Positions 1 through 11,880 are shown, counted from the first letter of the stretch. The stretch is DNA of 64,000 bases from Cantharellus purpuraceus (GCA_025174535.1 JALBUN010000029.1:124001-188000), one strand, 5' to 3'. Made by a program: numbers and translations. The notes: generated from the sequence alone by a model not told the origin.

Positions 1-3000
1 TTCACCACCAGTGGGATCTCGCCCTGTCATTCTATATCAGACACCCTCACGAGCTTCCAGAGAATACTCCCCACCTTCGCAGCGCTGGTAAATACCTTCT
101 GCTGCTCCCCTTCACCTCCTCCCAATAGTAACCGTCTGAGAGCCGCAATCTGAGTGCTCACGCTCGGAGAACCTCTACGCTCTATCGATACATGAATCCC
201 AGTCACTTCCTGAATCATAGCTCCCTTCCTCTGACCATCAGCAGACTTATTACCTTGTCACCAAATCAGAATGACATGCCTGCGCCAACATGTGGCTCGC
301 CCCTACAGAAAAGAACGTTCCAAGGCCAGAGAAGACACCGGAGTGGTCAGGAGCGCTGATCCCAGCACTCACCCCTGATCGGTACGCGAGCCTGGGAGTA
401 CAATGTAAGTCTCGACCTCTTCACCGATGACCACGACGATCTGCATACAGTGCATTTCGTGTGCCGAACTGCAGTCCGTCTGCAGCCCTGATCACAGCGC
501 CGTCACCACCAACAATACTAGGAACGCTGCCACTCAGCGGATCGAACACCCTCCCGTCTTGCGTCGACGCCTCCCCGTCGATTTCACCGAGTCCAAGAGG
601 TGCACCGAAAGATGTCAGACCCGGCGCAAGCGCACCTCCCTCAAGGTGGACAACTTCATACCCCATCAAATTCCCGACCCCACACGTGAGCGTCGATCCT
701 GTACACGTGATTCTCCCTGCTTCAACCACTACTACAGTACGCTCATTTTGTGACGTCCTGTCGAATGTGCTACCATCAAACGTCTGTTCGATCCCTACAT
801 CACTGTCCACGCGGGACCATACGCTCTGCACGTTGACAAATACAACATTCTTGACGCTCCTGGATGGCTTCAGAGGAGGTAATCCTTCATATTCCACCGC
901 TTGTGCTGCCTCCTCGTCGAAGTTGGGAGTGTTAGGGACTTCTTGGAACGCAGCTGGCTTCTCGTGAACGTGTGGGTTGTCGATTTGGGGGATTCCATCA
1001 ATGTAGACCTGCTTCGGGGTAGCACCAAGGGAAAGTGGGTGGCTATCCCATACGACGATATCTAGATATGGGTTTCAGCCACGCTGGTGTTGCAGTGAAA
1101 TAGGTAACATACCCGCGTCATAGCCTGTTACGGGAATGAACGTCAGACGACTCCTGGGACATCCTTGCCTAACTCACCTTGCCTCAAAAACCCAATGCGG
1201 TGGTCTAGTCCGATCACGGTTGCTGGAGTTGTCGTGACGCTCGCGAGCGCCAGATTGGCCGGCAGACCATAATAATGTGCCTGCTGTGCCTCGTACAGAA
1301 GGAATCGCGAGTCCAACACTTACGTCGAGGTCATCAAGGACCAGACGAACGATGGAGATATGACTCACCTGGATGATCACTCTTCAGATGCAGGGCTGCG
1401 TCAATGATAGAATACTACGATCGTAAAGTGTAGAAGATGACCTTCATCACGACGCGAAGGCCGCTGTCTGCCATCACACGCGGTGCGAATTCGGAACCTC
1501 GGAATGCCTCTCTCTTGTACCTGATTTACGCATGTAAATATGGCGACCAGGTGAGAAAACGGTGCAATGACCTTGAATTGGTAGCAAAGACGGCGATGGC
1601 AGGGGTGATGCCCCAGGTCTTCTTGATGAGATCCGGGACTAAGTATGCCTCATGTGCGTGATGGAATGCAGCGATCGGGAATTTGAACTCATTGGTGAGC
1701 TATATGCAGCGTGATGTTAGTCGGCCAGAAACAGATCTTCAGATATACGTACTCTGACCATACCGTCGAAATCGACGGCCTCGTAACAATGATTGTGGAC
1801 CTGAATGTAACCGACTTGGATAAGAAGGTGCCTTAATGAACGTCTTGAGCCTGTAGAACCTACTTTAACTTTGCCTCGAATGACGTCTGCTAGTGCTTCC
1901 CACTTGAGGTCGTCTGGGAATTCTTTGAGGCCAGACCAGCGTCCAGCCTCGGCAGCCGCACAATACTGATCTTGTCGCTGAACGAGCTGACGCGCTTCGT
2001 TGTACCTGGTCAGAGTATCATGATCATTGAGATCATGAGGGGTAACATAAAGCACCCACGCTTGTCGGAAAGACCAAATAGTGTCCATGCGAATGCCCTG
2101 GTAGACACGACCTAGTAATATCATCGAACCAATGAAGGGGACAAGAACGAAAGGCCCTCACTAGGATTTTCACCACAAGCGTGCCTGGAGAGAGAAGAGG
2201 AGATAAACTATTGCTAAGAGCATTGATGTATCTTTTCTTACTTCATCTGTCTCCAACCGGTGGAATTGGGAGATCCAAGTTCCTCAACCAGCATGGCTGA
2301 CGAAGAACGCTCAGATGTGGGACGGAGCTTGACAGGGAAAGCTTGCCCTCCTGTTGCAACAGTCAAATTCCATGTCGTGATTGTTTTGACATGTCAGAGA
2401 TCTCACCTATAGCATTAGCACTGCCAGGCAAGATAATTGCGCTGGTAACACCTCCTGAAATGGAGAGAGCATATGCCTCGTCATGAGTATTTAGACCATC
2501 AAGTGACCGCAACCATGGCTGTGCTATTCCCCAGTAAGAGTTTCCATCGCTTGATCCACTTAGAGCAGGCGAGGAGCTAACACCAAGATGTGAGTGCATG
2601 TCAATGATTCTGTATCCACGTGTCATAATTCTTTGACAGATGCTTTGGATAGAGAAAGCTACCCTGGCGTCACCCATGCGCCTTGCACATCCACTGTGAC
2701 AAGATTTTGTCCATAGTACTTTCGGAGGGCATGATTGAGGCCACCCTCTCCGACCCATTTGATGATACCTCCATCCAAGACAATATCACCTTTGAATTGT
2801 TCAGTGCCGGAATCCTCCCCTGTCCAAATCGTGGCATTATGTATTAAAATAGGCTTAGTTCCTGGAACAAAGCGGTCCGATTTGGTTCGGCTGTAGAAAT
2901 CCACAGGAGGACCAGGTGAAACCTTGAGACCTGCACAGCGAGACAGAATACTAGTGGCATCAATAGGAAGTCGTTCTGTAACGTTGTTGCCTAAAGAGAG

Positions 3001-3138
3001 TTCCCAGAAAGATGGCAGGCAAAACAATACAACCAGTGATACCACGAAAAGAGCTAGGCTAACTCCCTGGCATTTCCGGGTTCGTTTGTGGTGAGTAGAG
3101 TGTTCGGTATCAGGTTGGTGCACTGGCAGCTCTCCCAT
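1..3138 (-). CDS. Membrane-anchored metal-dependent amidohydrolase, multi-exon, 3' end outside window
   Basis: Exons read on the minus strand from the ATG at 3138. The first exon encodes a short polar N-terminus, one hydrophobic segment at about residues 27-46 (probable signal anchor) and then the start of an amidohydrolase fold (IWTGEDSG, VTPG). Introns are about 50 bp with GT-AG ends, for example 2610-2662 and 2351-2406. Joining exons gives the metal ligands in order: HSHLG near 2590, VHNHCYE near 1790, FHHAHEAY near 1650 and SDHPVLDSR near 1310-1380, followed by a C-terminal composite domain (420-1000). The region 1-340 continues the protein, so the end is cut off. The set of ligands matches imidazolonepropionase/adenosine-deaminase-like hydrolases; basidiomycete relatives are often labelled carbohydrate esterase 9-like, which is a label and not a proven activity. 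Splicing leaves no stop in the parts I traced, so the gene looks functional. It is the only non-transposon gene I recognise here. Confidence 0.85.
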
Positions 3139-3471
3139 GGTATATACCCTCCCTTATCAGGTATACCAGTAGACGAAAAGGCTAAAGGTGAAAAACTGGA
3201 TCGAGGGACAAAGCGTTGCCTAGCAGCTTCTCTGAGCCTGAGAATTCACGTGATTGACTAGTTCAAGCTCATCAATCGTCCACGAAGTGAATTTCACTCG
3301 TCCAATTTTACATTAATCTAAATATATCTCACTTTGCTACTCAACCTCACGCACCTAGTATAGTTACATATTCCTTTCCTCGCACTCAATGGCAGGCCCA
3401 GACTCTTCGACACCATCAAAGCCACCGATCTCCCAACGGCCCGGGTGTACGAAGTTGAAGCGCAGCAAAGC

Positions 3472-3615
3472 TGTAGTGTAAACTCAGTCTCGTATCAATC
3501 GAAGACTGTATTGTCATCTAACCTGTAGTGTAAACTGTACTAGAGTTAGACAAGTAACAATAGATAGAAAATGTTAACAAACAAACCTCAGTCTCGTATC
3601 AATTGAAGACTGAGG
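3472..3615. repeat. Duplicated hairpin motif upstream of the amidohydrolase
   Basis: TGTAGTGTAAACT occurs at 3472 and 3524. A 26-bp unit CTCAGTCT...AGACTG occurs at 3483-3508 and again at 3588-3612. The second copy forms a 9-bp stem, CCTCAGTCT (3586-3594) with AGACTGAGG (3607-3615). The stem core CCTCAGT/ACTGAGG is the same as in the copia LTRs of this window, so this is probably a decayed copia-type LTR sitting in the 5' flank of the host gene. A regulatory role is not shown. Confidence 0.5.
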
Positions 3616-3693
3616 TATACTGAAGAGTACTATGCTACTTAAATATACTAGAAATCCCCCCTATACGGATCCAGGCTCCTGCCGCGGATCCAA

Positions 3694-3736
3694 CCCTTGG
3701 AACAGCATTATGAATGCTGTTCCAGCGTAACAAGGG
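3694..3736. repeat. Composite hairpin
   Basis: A perfect 11-bp inverted repeat, GGAACAGCATT / AATGCTGTTCC, at 3699-3723 is separated by 3 bases. It is enclosed by outer arms ACCCTTG and CAAGGGT. It lies in sequence with no recognised gene. It could be a transposon terminus or a structured RNA element; nothing else in the region decides. Confidence 0.6.
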
Positions 3737-4834
3737 TAAGCTTGTTATAGTTTCATCAGGGTTATGGACCGTAGTGGACCTGCTTATACAACACATGTTT
3801 GTGTTGTAACACGGGGTGTCCTCTCGGGGCCAATTATGTAAATTCTGATCACTTGTTTTTTTCACATATACAGTACTATCCAGGTTTGCTTTAGGACGTG
3901 CTCATGCACTGGCTGGTTTTGAGCAATTGACATTGTAGGTGACTCAGGTTGAGCTTGGAGGTCATTCGTTCCACATTCCTTGCTTCAAGCCTAGCCTGAT
4001 GTATTTTTGATGGTGTGCGGGTCACGTGCTTGATGCTAAATGAATAATGTCTCACTATATGGCTATTTGGTCTCTGAATTAGCTTTTGTGTCCCACGATG
4101 TGGCACCCCTGTAAACATCATTTTTTGGTCCCATCAACATCCAGTTTCTGTCAAACTGTGAAGACAATGGCATCAGTGACTCTGAGGGTTGTTGTCCTGC
4201 ATATGTGGCCTTTCTGCCACTCAGGTAAGCTATTTTTGTCTCCAGCTTAATCACATTCCATCTTGTGTCTGATAATTTATTGTCTCGGCTCCCAGCCTTA
4301 TCTGTCCCAACTTCTAGCTGCCAGAGAATGGTCGCACTGATTTGTGTGAAAGATAGCTTGTTTTCTTCAGACTCTGAAGGATATTTCAGGAAAATTGTTG
4401 GAATTGCCTCTAGATTCTAGCTGAGACTGTTAATGTCTGAACATGCTAGCCTTACTGAGATTGACCCCAATGGGCCATAAGCTGCTGCTATCACACATGT
4501 ATTCCTGGAGCCTTCCTACAGATGACTGGATTTTTCACTCCACTGACTTGGTGGTTCACACCATTACCAGGTTCTACTACTGAGTGAGTCATGTGTTATC
4601 AGATCACCAGGTGTTTCAGCCTGTTGACAATCTCTCATGCCCACTGGCATATAATCTACTGTTGTTCCCCATTTCCCACCCACAAGATGGGATAGAGACC
4701 AAGTCATTTGTTGCAATGAAACCAGGCAGTTAAATAGATGTATGTGGTAGTGACCCACCTCTAAGTATGCATAGCTATCCCATGTCACAGTCAGGACAAG
4801 GCAGCAAGTGTAAGCCTGGATGACCACCCCTCAA
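3737..4834. other. Unassigned sequence, possible decayed transposase remnant
   Basis: No gene is recognised. The minus strand keeps short open stretches, for example at 4063-4254 (contains SGRKATYAGQQPSESL) and 4564-4827, split by stops. Lysine-rich, charged text of this kind can come from a decayed DNA-transposon protein, but I see no catalytic motif and make no assignment. Confidence 0.3.
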
Positions 4835-6298
4835 TGTTTTGGAACCCACAAAATTATGGTGTTAGGGCAAACTATATGGGAACCACCTTTTCCCTATCAA
4901 ATTCTATTTATGCAGCACCAATGTGCTCTATTTCACTTTTCCATTCCTAAATATCAGCATATACATGGTGCTTGTACCTGGAATGGACTCAAATATTCTC
5001 TATTTTTCCATATTTTTTTCAGGAATATTTCATGCAGAACTTGGCCCAGAATACTCTTATTCTGCTGTGCTACAGTTGTGGACCCATAGGTGCCCACTTC
5101 ACACAGTCAGCACTCCACCTCTGGACCAGGCATTTGGCCTGAATTCAAGCTCAGATGTCTCTGATCAATAAATATTCTGTAACTTGACTACCACAACCTC
5201 TCAGGGCACAATTTTCTGTGGAGATCATGATCTGAGATGTGGTTATCCATGGCTGTGCAAACCAGTGCAGAAAACAGGGTGGATACCCTCCTTTTTGCCT
5301 GATCAGCGCCTAGTTCAGGGATCAGAGCAGGTGATTGGTGATCAGATCAGGTGATTGGCTTGGAAATTTCTACCCCTTTCCATAACATTCCAGCTGTTTC
5401 CTTCTATTATTAGATAGAACATTCTAGAAAGCATTATTCAGCTCCTGATCAGTGTTAGTGCAGTGATCAGAACCTGTGATTGGCTTGGAATATTCTACCC
5501 CTTTCTTCCACCTTCCACTACCTTCCAGTAGTTTCCATCTATTAATAGGTAGAATATTCCAGAAGCATTAGTCAGCCCCTGTAAATACAATATATAAGGA
5601 GGTCATTCTGCCTCTGAAATAACAACATATTCTACCACTTCTCCCCATCTTCTGCACACCAGTGCGACTAGAGTGACATACAGTGTCATCCTCTATCTCA
5701 GTAACTGTTGATTACCAGTTCAAGGATCTTTTACAGTTGTGTAACTGTACTTGATTGCACTTGAAGTAGTGATATTCCTGCTTTGGGTGTGAGTGTAATA
5801 TCTGCCTCATGTGACTACAAATCTACAGGGTGAGATTGTCTGTCGATAGTCCTGCCATTAGTGCTCTTGTTTAAGTTACTAGTGTGTACTGCCTTTGCAG
5901 AGCATTAGAATCTTGAACTCATGTGAAGCAGTTGCTAGACTACTTCACATATCACTGTTACCCACTTCAGAGTGTCACTGGTTGGATGGTTGGATTCATC
6001 CACCTACTTCCTTTAGCCTCTAAGTGCATTCCCCTCATTTTGGAATATCTGGACCCCTAAGCGTCTGTGAACTCTAGACTCTGGAAGTCTTATTCATTTC
6101 TTGCTGCTAAGAAATGTATTACTTTTCTGCATATACTCTGCATTGACCAATACAAGGGATTGTAACCAAAGTACAAATGTTAAATTGTTTCTGGAGTTGT
6201 GCTGCAGCAGGGTTTGATATTCTTCTCAGCTGTTCATTCATGGAATTGTGGTGATTTAGAGTTTGCCCTAACACCATAATTTTGCAGGTTCCAAAACA
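4835..6298 (+). mobile_element. Element F, LTR-like copy with inverted ends
   Basis: The element starts TGTTTTGGAACC and ends GGTTCCAAAACA. The first and last ~38 bp are near-perfect inverted repeats (TGTTTTGGAACC..CAAAATTATGGTGTTAGGGCAAAC). The ends are TG/CA, and a TATA box, TATATAAG, sits at 5591-5598, so an LTR read left to right is the best guess. No target duplication is visible. Other copies (15148, 21072, 27363) lie in the opposite orientation, and two of them end at a shorter left boundary (TGTATGGGAAC on their own strand). The first 38 bp here may therefore be an inverted duplication of the LTR tail and not part of the family consensus. No coding region is seen. Confidence 0.65.
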
Positions 6299-6441
6299 CA
6301 ACTCTAAATCACCACAATTCCATGAATGAACAGCTGAGAAGAATATCAAATCCTACTGCAGCACAACTCCAGAAATGATTTAACATTTGTACTTTGGTTA
6401 CAATCCATTTTAATGGTCAATGCAGACAATATACAGGAAGG
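6299..6441 (-). repeat. Inverted F fragment forming a long palindrome
   Basis: About 140 bp of F tail is repeated in the opposite orientation directly after the first F copy. The arms 6126-6266 and 6300-6441 are near complementary, for example TCATGGAATTGTGG against CCACAATTCCATGA, with a spacer of about 33 bp. Confidence 0.75.
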
Positions 6442-6654
6442 TAATAATAAGGAAATGGTGCTAGACAAGAACTCAGTGAATAGAAGATTCACTAAGTGGT
6501 TAACATTAAGTAATACCTAGACAAGAACTATGCTACAGTCAATAAACTATAACATGCACAAGAAACTCATGCTCACCTCAGTGAATCTTCTTCTATTCAC
6601 TGAGGTGTTACAGTCACCATGTGCATTCCAGCTTGCCACACGATTCCTTCAACA
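6442..6654 (-). repeat. Copia-C 3' LTR
   Basis: Reads TGTTGAAGGAATCG from 6654 on the minus strand, preceded by the polypurine tract GAGGGGGAG, as in Copia-B. It contains the hairpin CACCTCAGTGAAT (6574-6586) / ATTCACTGAGGTG (6595-6607). The far end runs into the F fragment, so that boundary is approximate. Confidence 0.65.
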
Positions 6655-8694
6655 CTCCCCCTCAAGCTGAACACAATCCAATGGAGTGACATAAATGTAA
6701 CAATTGTGGGGCTGGCAACACCTTTGTCAACATATCTGCCAGCATGTTGTGGGTGGGACAATAATAGATGGAGATCAGTCCATGTTTGGCCACATCCCAA
6801 ATGCAGTGGTATTGGATGTCTATGTGTTTGGTACATGCATGGAATTGATCATTCTTCAAGACTGATATAACTGACTGACTGTCACAATAGAAAGTGACAG
6901 GTTGGGTGAGCGGTCGAGTAATCTCTGTGATGAACATCCACATCCAAAGTGCCTCTTTGGCTGCGTGAGTGGCCACAATGTACTTGGCCTCCATAGTAGA
7001 CAGTGCAACTATAGGCTGCTTCTTTGAGCTCCAGGAGATGGCCCCACTGTCAATGGTGAAAATGTAACCTGAAATTGAGTGACAGTGATACTGCCAAGTC
7101 TGATCCTGTCTTGTTTCCCATCCTTGGCCCAACTTCAGTAGCCACCTCTCCCTATGGTGAGTTTTTGATTTGCAGTCCCTTTTAGATAGCAGAATATGTG
7201 CTTCACCTCCTCCCAGTGAGCATGGCCAGGGTTCTGCATGAATTGGGAAAGGAAGGTGATAGTGAACATGATGTCGGGCCTCATCCTGAGTGCAGCATAC
7301 ATCAGGGACCCAATCGCCTCCCAATATGGTACATTCTTCATGGCTTTGTACTGACATGGATTATCAGGGCATTGGGTGAGTGAGAGTCGATGGTGTGGGT
7401 CCAGCAGGGTGGACAACAGGTTCACATCCTGCAAGCTAAAATGCTCCAGGATTTTCTTGATGTAGGAACATTGAGAGAAAGAGATGGTCCATGCCTTCCT
7501 ATCTCTTGTGACCTTGATCCCCAATATCCAATGTAAGTCACCTAGGTCTTTGATCTTGACCTCACAACTGAGCCCTTCTTTAAACCTGCAGATCACCTCT
7601 TTTGAATTCCCAGCGATTGTCATATCATCCACATCCACTGCAACAAGTACTGCATTGCTTCCCTGGTACTTGTAAAAGACCACATGCTCAACCCAGCACC
7701 ATTTAAAGTTAAGCCTCTGCATAATCTGGCACAGAAGCTCATACCACTCATGGCCAGCTTGCCTGAGTCTGTAGATAGCTCATTTCAAAGGGCAGACATG
7801 ATTCTCTTTCCCTGGCACTTCATAACCTTTTGCTTGATGCATGTAAATGGTCTCCTTGAGTGGCACATTGAGGTAAGTGCCATTCATGTCCATTTGCTCA
7901 AGTTCCCAGTCATTTCTGACTGTGAGTGCAGCTATGATCTGGATTGTGGAAAGCTTTGCAGTTGGTGCAAATGTCCCATTGTAGTCAATTCCCTCTGCCT
8001 GTGAGAATCCCTGTGCAACAAATTGGGATTTATGACTTGTAATCTCTCCAGCTGAGTCATGCTTGTACTGCAGCACAAGACAGCTACCAATGATGTTGGC
8101 ATCCAGGGGCAGCTTCACTAGTATCCAGGTGCCCATCTTTTCATGTTACCTTAACTCCTTCTTGATTGAGGCATCCCAAGCTGCATTGCACATGTGTGCT
8201 CAACTAGGGTGCAATTGAGTCTCTCCACCATGCCATTTTGTTCTGGTGTGTCATGCACAGTGAGGTTCCAAATTGTACCCTTTAACTTCAAGTGCTGATT
8301 GAATTCTTTGGATAAGTATTCTCCCCCTCAATTGCTTTGGAGTCATTTGAGCTTGGCATTGTGTTGCATCTCTGCCCATGCCTCATAGTGCTTGTGGCGG
8401 GCGGGGGTATCGCTTTTCTTTTTCATTGCATTCACCTTGCTCCAGTGAGTATGATCATCAGTGAATGTGGTGAAGTACTCATGTCCATTGTAGCTCCTGG
8501 GTGTGGTAGGCCCCCACACATCTGTATGAGTCTTCTTGCCAAATCTTGATGAGTGTGGCCCTGTCCTGGCCTTTGGAATGGCTTTCCAAGTCATTTTCCC
8601 TTTTGCACATGATGCACAGAAGGTGGGTATGCTTTGCTTATCTATCTCAAGGCCAGTGATGATTCCTTTGGTCACCAACTCTTTTATGTAGTGG
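6655..8694 (-). pseudogene. Copia-C pol remnant (integrase, RT, RNase H)
   Basis: A Ty1/copia polyprotein broken by frameshifts. Reading from 8694 downward: pre-integrase zinc region (FCASCAKGK), integrase core start (HTDVWGP, TFTDDHTHW), a gap where the rest of the integrase has decayed, reverse transcriptase (MGTWILVKLP, FAPTAKLS, VDVDDMTIAGNS with the catalytic Asp pair) and RNase H (SWSSKKQPIVALST, HIDIQYH, LADMLTKVLP). It is closely related to Copia-B, sharing long stretches. The gag and N-terminal pol are missing: sequence stops at 8694 where element E begins, and only a small LTR piece is found beyond E at 27070. Confidence 0.85.
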
Positions 8695-9007
8695 TGATGA
8701 GCCAGGATGCATCGAGGATGTATATGAAACCACTTTGACAGTCAAACTCCACCAGCGTCTTTTGTATCAAGCTTTTAAATAGCACTGCAACTCCCTCTCC
8801 ACCTCAGTCTCTATTTCTAGCCATTGATCATTATCAGCCTTCTATTCACACCAATCCTTTCATCATCATTCACATGGCTTCCAATTCTATTCCTCTCTCC
8901 AACATCTCTTCTAATAATACATCACACTGGTCTCTGGACACAGAGGACTATCAAAAATATGCCAAGCTCCATGGGCATGTTAAGCCACCTCCACTTGTCA
9001 AATACTT
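8695..9007 (+). mobile_element. Element E, outer copy, left part
   Basis: Starts TGATGAGCCAGGATGC, the E terminus also seen at 59316. It contains a TTTTAAATAG box and the beginning of the E ORF (MASNSIPLSN...). It is cut at 9007 by a solo LTR-A; the rest resumes at 26026. The 5-bp duplication TACTT (9003-9007 and 26026-26030) marks that cut. The outer ends have no matching duplication (GTGG left, ACAG right), so flanking sequence was lost. Confidence 0.75.
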
Positions 9008-9129
9008 TGTTACGCACTAGGTCCGATTGGGGGTTGGAGATTGGGTTGGAGTGACGGTCAGAGTCAGAGTGAGAATCAGGGTGTGTTGTGGAGGTCAGAA
9101 CAGACTTGGCTTCAGCTTATGTGCTGTGC
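9008..9129 (-). repeat. Solo LTR-A (outer), first part
   Basis: Minus-strand LTR of the Gypsy-A family, starting TGTTACGCACTAGGTC. It is split at 9129 by an inverted E copy and continues at 25620-26025, where it ends ATAGTCATAACA. TACTT duplications flank the two outer ends. Confidence 0.85.
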
Positions 9130-10196
9130 TGTTGGTTCACTTATGGAATAGATCCTATAAGCCTGCGTGCAATGGTCCTAGCAAACAGACAGTGTGTAAC
9201 ACAGTTGTTCAGCATGCCAAAGAACAATCAGGTTGAGGGGTAGGGGCAGCACTGAGTAACAGGAAAGTGGAATAGTGCTCTGTGGTTGGATGAGGATGGG
9301 AGCAAAAAGGACGGTCCAGATGGTTGATCATGCTCTGTGACTGGATGACAATGGAGAGCCTGGTTGGGAGGTACATGAAAGCTGGTTTCAGGAGATGTGA
9401 CCTCTGGGTGACGGAGGGAAATCTGATTGTTGAACCAAGGTGCTTTACCTCAGTGTAGAGCTGATGGATTGTGATGTAGAGTGTGGAGTGTAGACTTAGA
9501 GCGTGGACTTTGACTTTAGGGCGTTGGCTGAAAACTTGTTGATTTATCCCAAAGGCGAAAACTAGTGCCCTTTTATATACAAATCCCCAGGGCACAATGA
9601 CACAATATGAGGAGCAAATGATGCAATATGATGCAAGAAATGCTGATCAAGCCAGCTGACAAAGCATGTGAAGTTGAACTACTAATGGGGAAATCATGGA
9701 GAAATGAAGCGACAGATAGGGGTAATCTTTGTAAGAATAGGGGGTGATGAGTAATAAAAGAACCAAAAATAGAACAAGGATGAGTAAGTTGTGTATGAAT
9801 GAATTAAAAGATGAAACAGGGGTGAGTCATATAAAAGAACAATAGAAATGTCCACCAATACCATCTTCCCTACGGCTCCAAAGGTAAATTGACCCTGAGT
9901 CACATGAGGACTTCAGACAGCATCCACAACAAATACTCCTTATTGTCTTAGTGATCTGTCTCTATATGGTATCCTGTTCCAAGGGTATTTGGTCCCTTTG
10001 CCTGACATGATGTAACCTGAGTTGGATTGAAGTGGGAGGATAGGTTGGCGATGGCAACTGAAATTCTACCTCACATTTGACTCTTCTATCCATGTTACGA
10101 TATAGAGGTGAAATGCCAAGGAATGTATATGGTTCAATGGAATTGTGAAGGAATATAGGATCGCCAATGGCATAAGAGAGACATGGTGGGGATCTT
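9130..10196 (-). mobile_element. Element E, inner copy, first part
   Basis: Minus-oriented E, starting TGTTGGTTCACTTATGG. It was inserted in the solo LTR-A; the 4-bp target is GTGC on the left (9126-9129, decayed GCGC) and GCGC on the right (25616-25619). It is interrupted at 10196 by Gypsy-A1, whose TSD is ATCTT (10192-10196 and 25249-25253). Confidence 0.8.
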
Positions 10197-10723
10197 TGTT
10201 ATGACTATATTCATTAACACCCAGATCCCTGTCTGATCCACTCAGATCCCCGTGTGTATGAAATCTATACTCCATTTGGAAACTGTCACATCTCCATTTA
10301 CCTGTCCGATTGTAACTGCCAATTCCACCCATCCATCTCCAGTTCCGATTGATGCATCAGCAGCACCATAGGAACCTGGACATCCATCCCCGTCAGACTC
10401 GGACATACTCATGTAAGGCCATTGGCCTTGGAGACCCATCCCTGGAGTAATTATTATTAGATTTCAAATATGTATTTAAGTTGCCCGACTGGGGACTTCA
10501 TTCCCCAGTTCGAATATTGAATCACACCTAGTTCCTAAGTCTGATCCTAACTCTCTAAGTCGTACTCCATCTCCAAAATCTCAGACACCGGTATTAGTGA
10601 GGGTGCAGCACATAAGCTGAAGCCAAGTCCATTCTGACCCCCATGACGTACCCAACTCCTTCTCTGACTCCAACCAAACCTCCAACCCAATCTCTGACCA
10701 CCAATTGGACCTAGTGCGTAACA
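10197..10723 (+). repeat. Gypsy-A1 5' LTR
   Basis: Starts TGTTATGACTATATTC and ends CTAGTGCGTAACA, giving terminal inverted repeats TGTTA/TAACA. A TATA-like TATTTAAG lies at 10473-10480. About 34 bp downstream, CAGTTCGAATAT (from 10506) marks the predicted RNA 5' end, because it is complementary to the sequence just after the LTR. Confidence 0.9.
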
Positions 10724-10737
10724 GTATATTTGAACTG
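10724..10737 (+). promoter_or_regulatory. Predicted self-priming PBS of Gypsy-A1
   Basis: Sequence after the LTR is GTATATTTGAACTG (GTATATTCGAACTG in copy A2). ATATTCGAACTG is the exact reverse complement of CAGTTCGAATAT in the LTR, about 34 bp after the TATA-like box. Tf1/sushi elements prime reverse transcription by folding the RNA 5' end back on the PBS; the geometry here fits. No tRNA 3' end match was seen. Confidence 0.7.
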
Positions 10738-11880
10738 CCATACTCACTCCTACCAATGCCATGATCCACCGCCAACTCCAAACACGCATGAACTGTTGAG
10801 GTGCCCGCTCCCAGCATCGACACCATCCCTGAGGTCGTTGAAGAACTGATGGACCACATAGAGGCTGTTAATGAAGAAGACGACACTCTGCCCTCTCCAA
10901 ATCTGGTGCAAGCCATCTCCCTACTCGCCAGCAGCATCTGTACCCCACAAGCCCCTAAGTCCTGGACCAAGGTCCAAGAACCTGACCTATTCGATGGCTC
11001 CGATCCACAACAGCTCCAGCCATTCTTGGTGCAATGCTGGTTGAACTTCCATGACCGCCCCGATGCGTTCACATCCGATCGGGTGAAGGTTACCTTCGCT
11101 ATGTCCTATCTCAAGGGCACCGCACTGGACTACTTTGAGTGAGCGCTCATGGACGACTCTGATGAGCTGATATGGCCAGATGACTACTCCAACTTCATCT
11201 CGAAACTTCAGACCAATTTCGGTCCTTACAACCCTGAGGCCAATGCTGAGAATGAACTCGATCAACTTTGGATGAAGGAAAATCACAAAATCACAAAATA
11301 CATTGTGAGCTTCCAGCAGCTAGCCCTGAAAGTCCAATGGGGTGATGCCACACTCCGACACCAATTTTATGTTGGTCTCCCATCCCACATCAAGGATGAG
11401 ATATCATGCGTCGGTAAGCCAGATACTTTGGTTAACCTTTGCAAGCTCGCCCAATCCATCGATGCCCATTATTGGGAATGTCAATCTGAGGTCTCCCATG
11501 AAAATTTGGCTAACAACAAATCAGACAAATCATTGGACAAGACCCCAAAGTCCAACAAGGGGTCCGATAAGAAGACTACTACCAACTCTGCCCAGAAGTC
11601 AAACATGGGTAATGCTGCCACCTCTGGTTCCGGTCAGAACAACTCTGGCACTGGCAATAACTCTGGAGCTCGCAAGAGTACTCCAGACCTCTCCACCAAG
11701 CTGGGGAAGGATGGAAAACTTACCCAGCAGGAATGCCAGCGTGCATGGACAACAACCTCTGTCTGTTCTGTGGAAAACCTGGCCACCAAGCCAAGGATTG
11801 CAACAAGGCAACCTCATCAGCAGCAAAGGCAAGGGCCATGCTGCCAATGCCATGGCAGACCCAAAAAAATAGTAAGCAGT
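10738..11880 (+). pseudogene. Gypsy-A1 gag (capsid and zinc knuckle), broken
   Basis: Gag polyprotein of the chromovirus. The capsid region runs from about 10800 to 11480 (LKGTALDYFE, NFGPYNPEA, QQLALKVQWG, GLPSHIKDEI), followed by a Ser/Asn/Lys-rich linker and a zinc knuckle that in intact copies reads CLFCGKPGHQAKDC. Here a TGA interrupts after LDYFE at 11140 and a frameshift near 11742 scrambles the knuckle. It would form virus-like particles in an active copy. Confidence 0.85.

Noticed and set aside
421..967. Plus-strand ORFs at 427-753 and 461-967
   Set aside because: They lie opposite the C-terminal exon of the amidohydrolase, whose minus-strand frame continues across introns with family motifs.
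9027..9236. Basic/aromatic ORFs that recur at 9027, 10547, 12244, 34604, 57001 and 59188 (for example with GLGFSLCAA or TWLQLMCCA)
   Set aside because: All are frames through the same LTR-A end; they recur because the LTR recurs.
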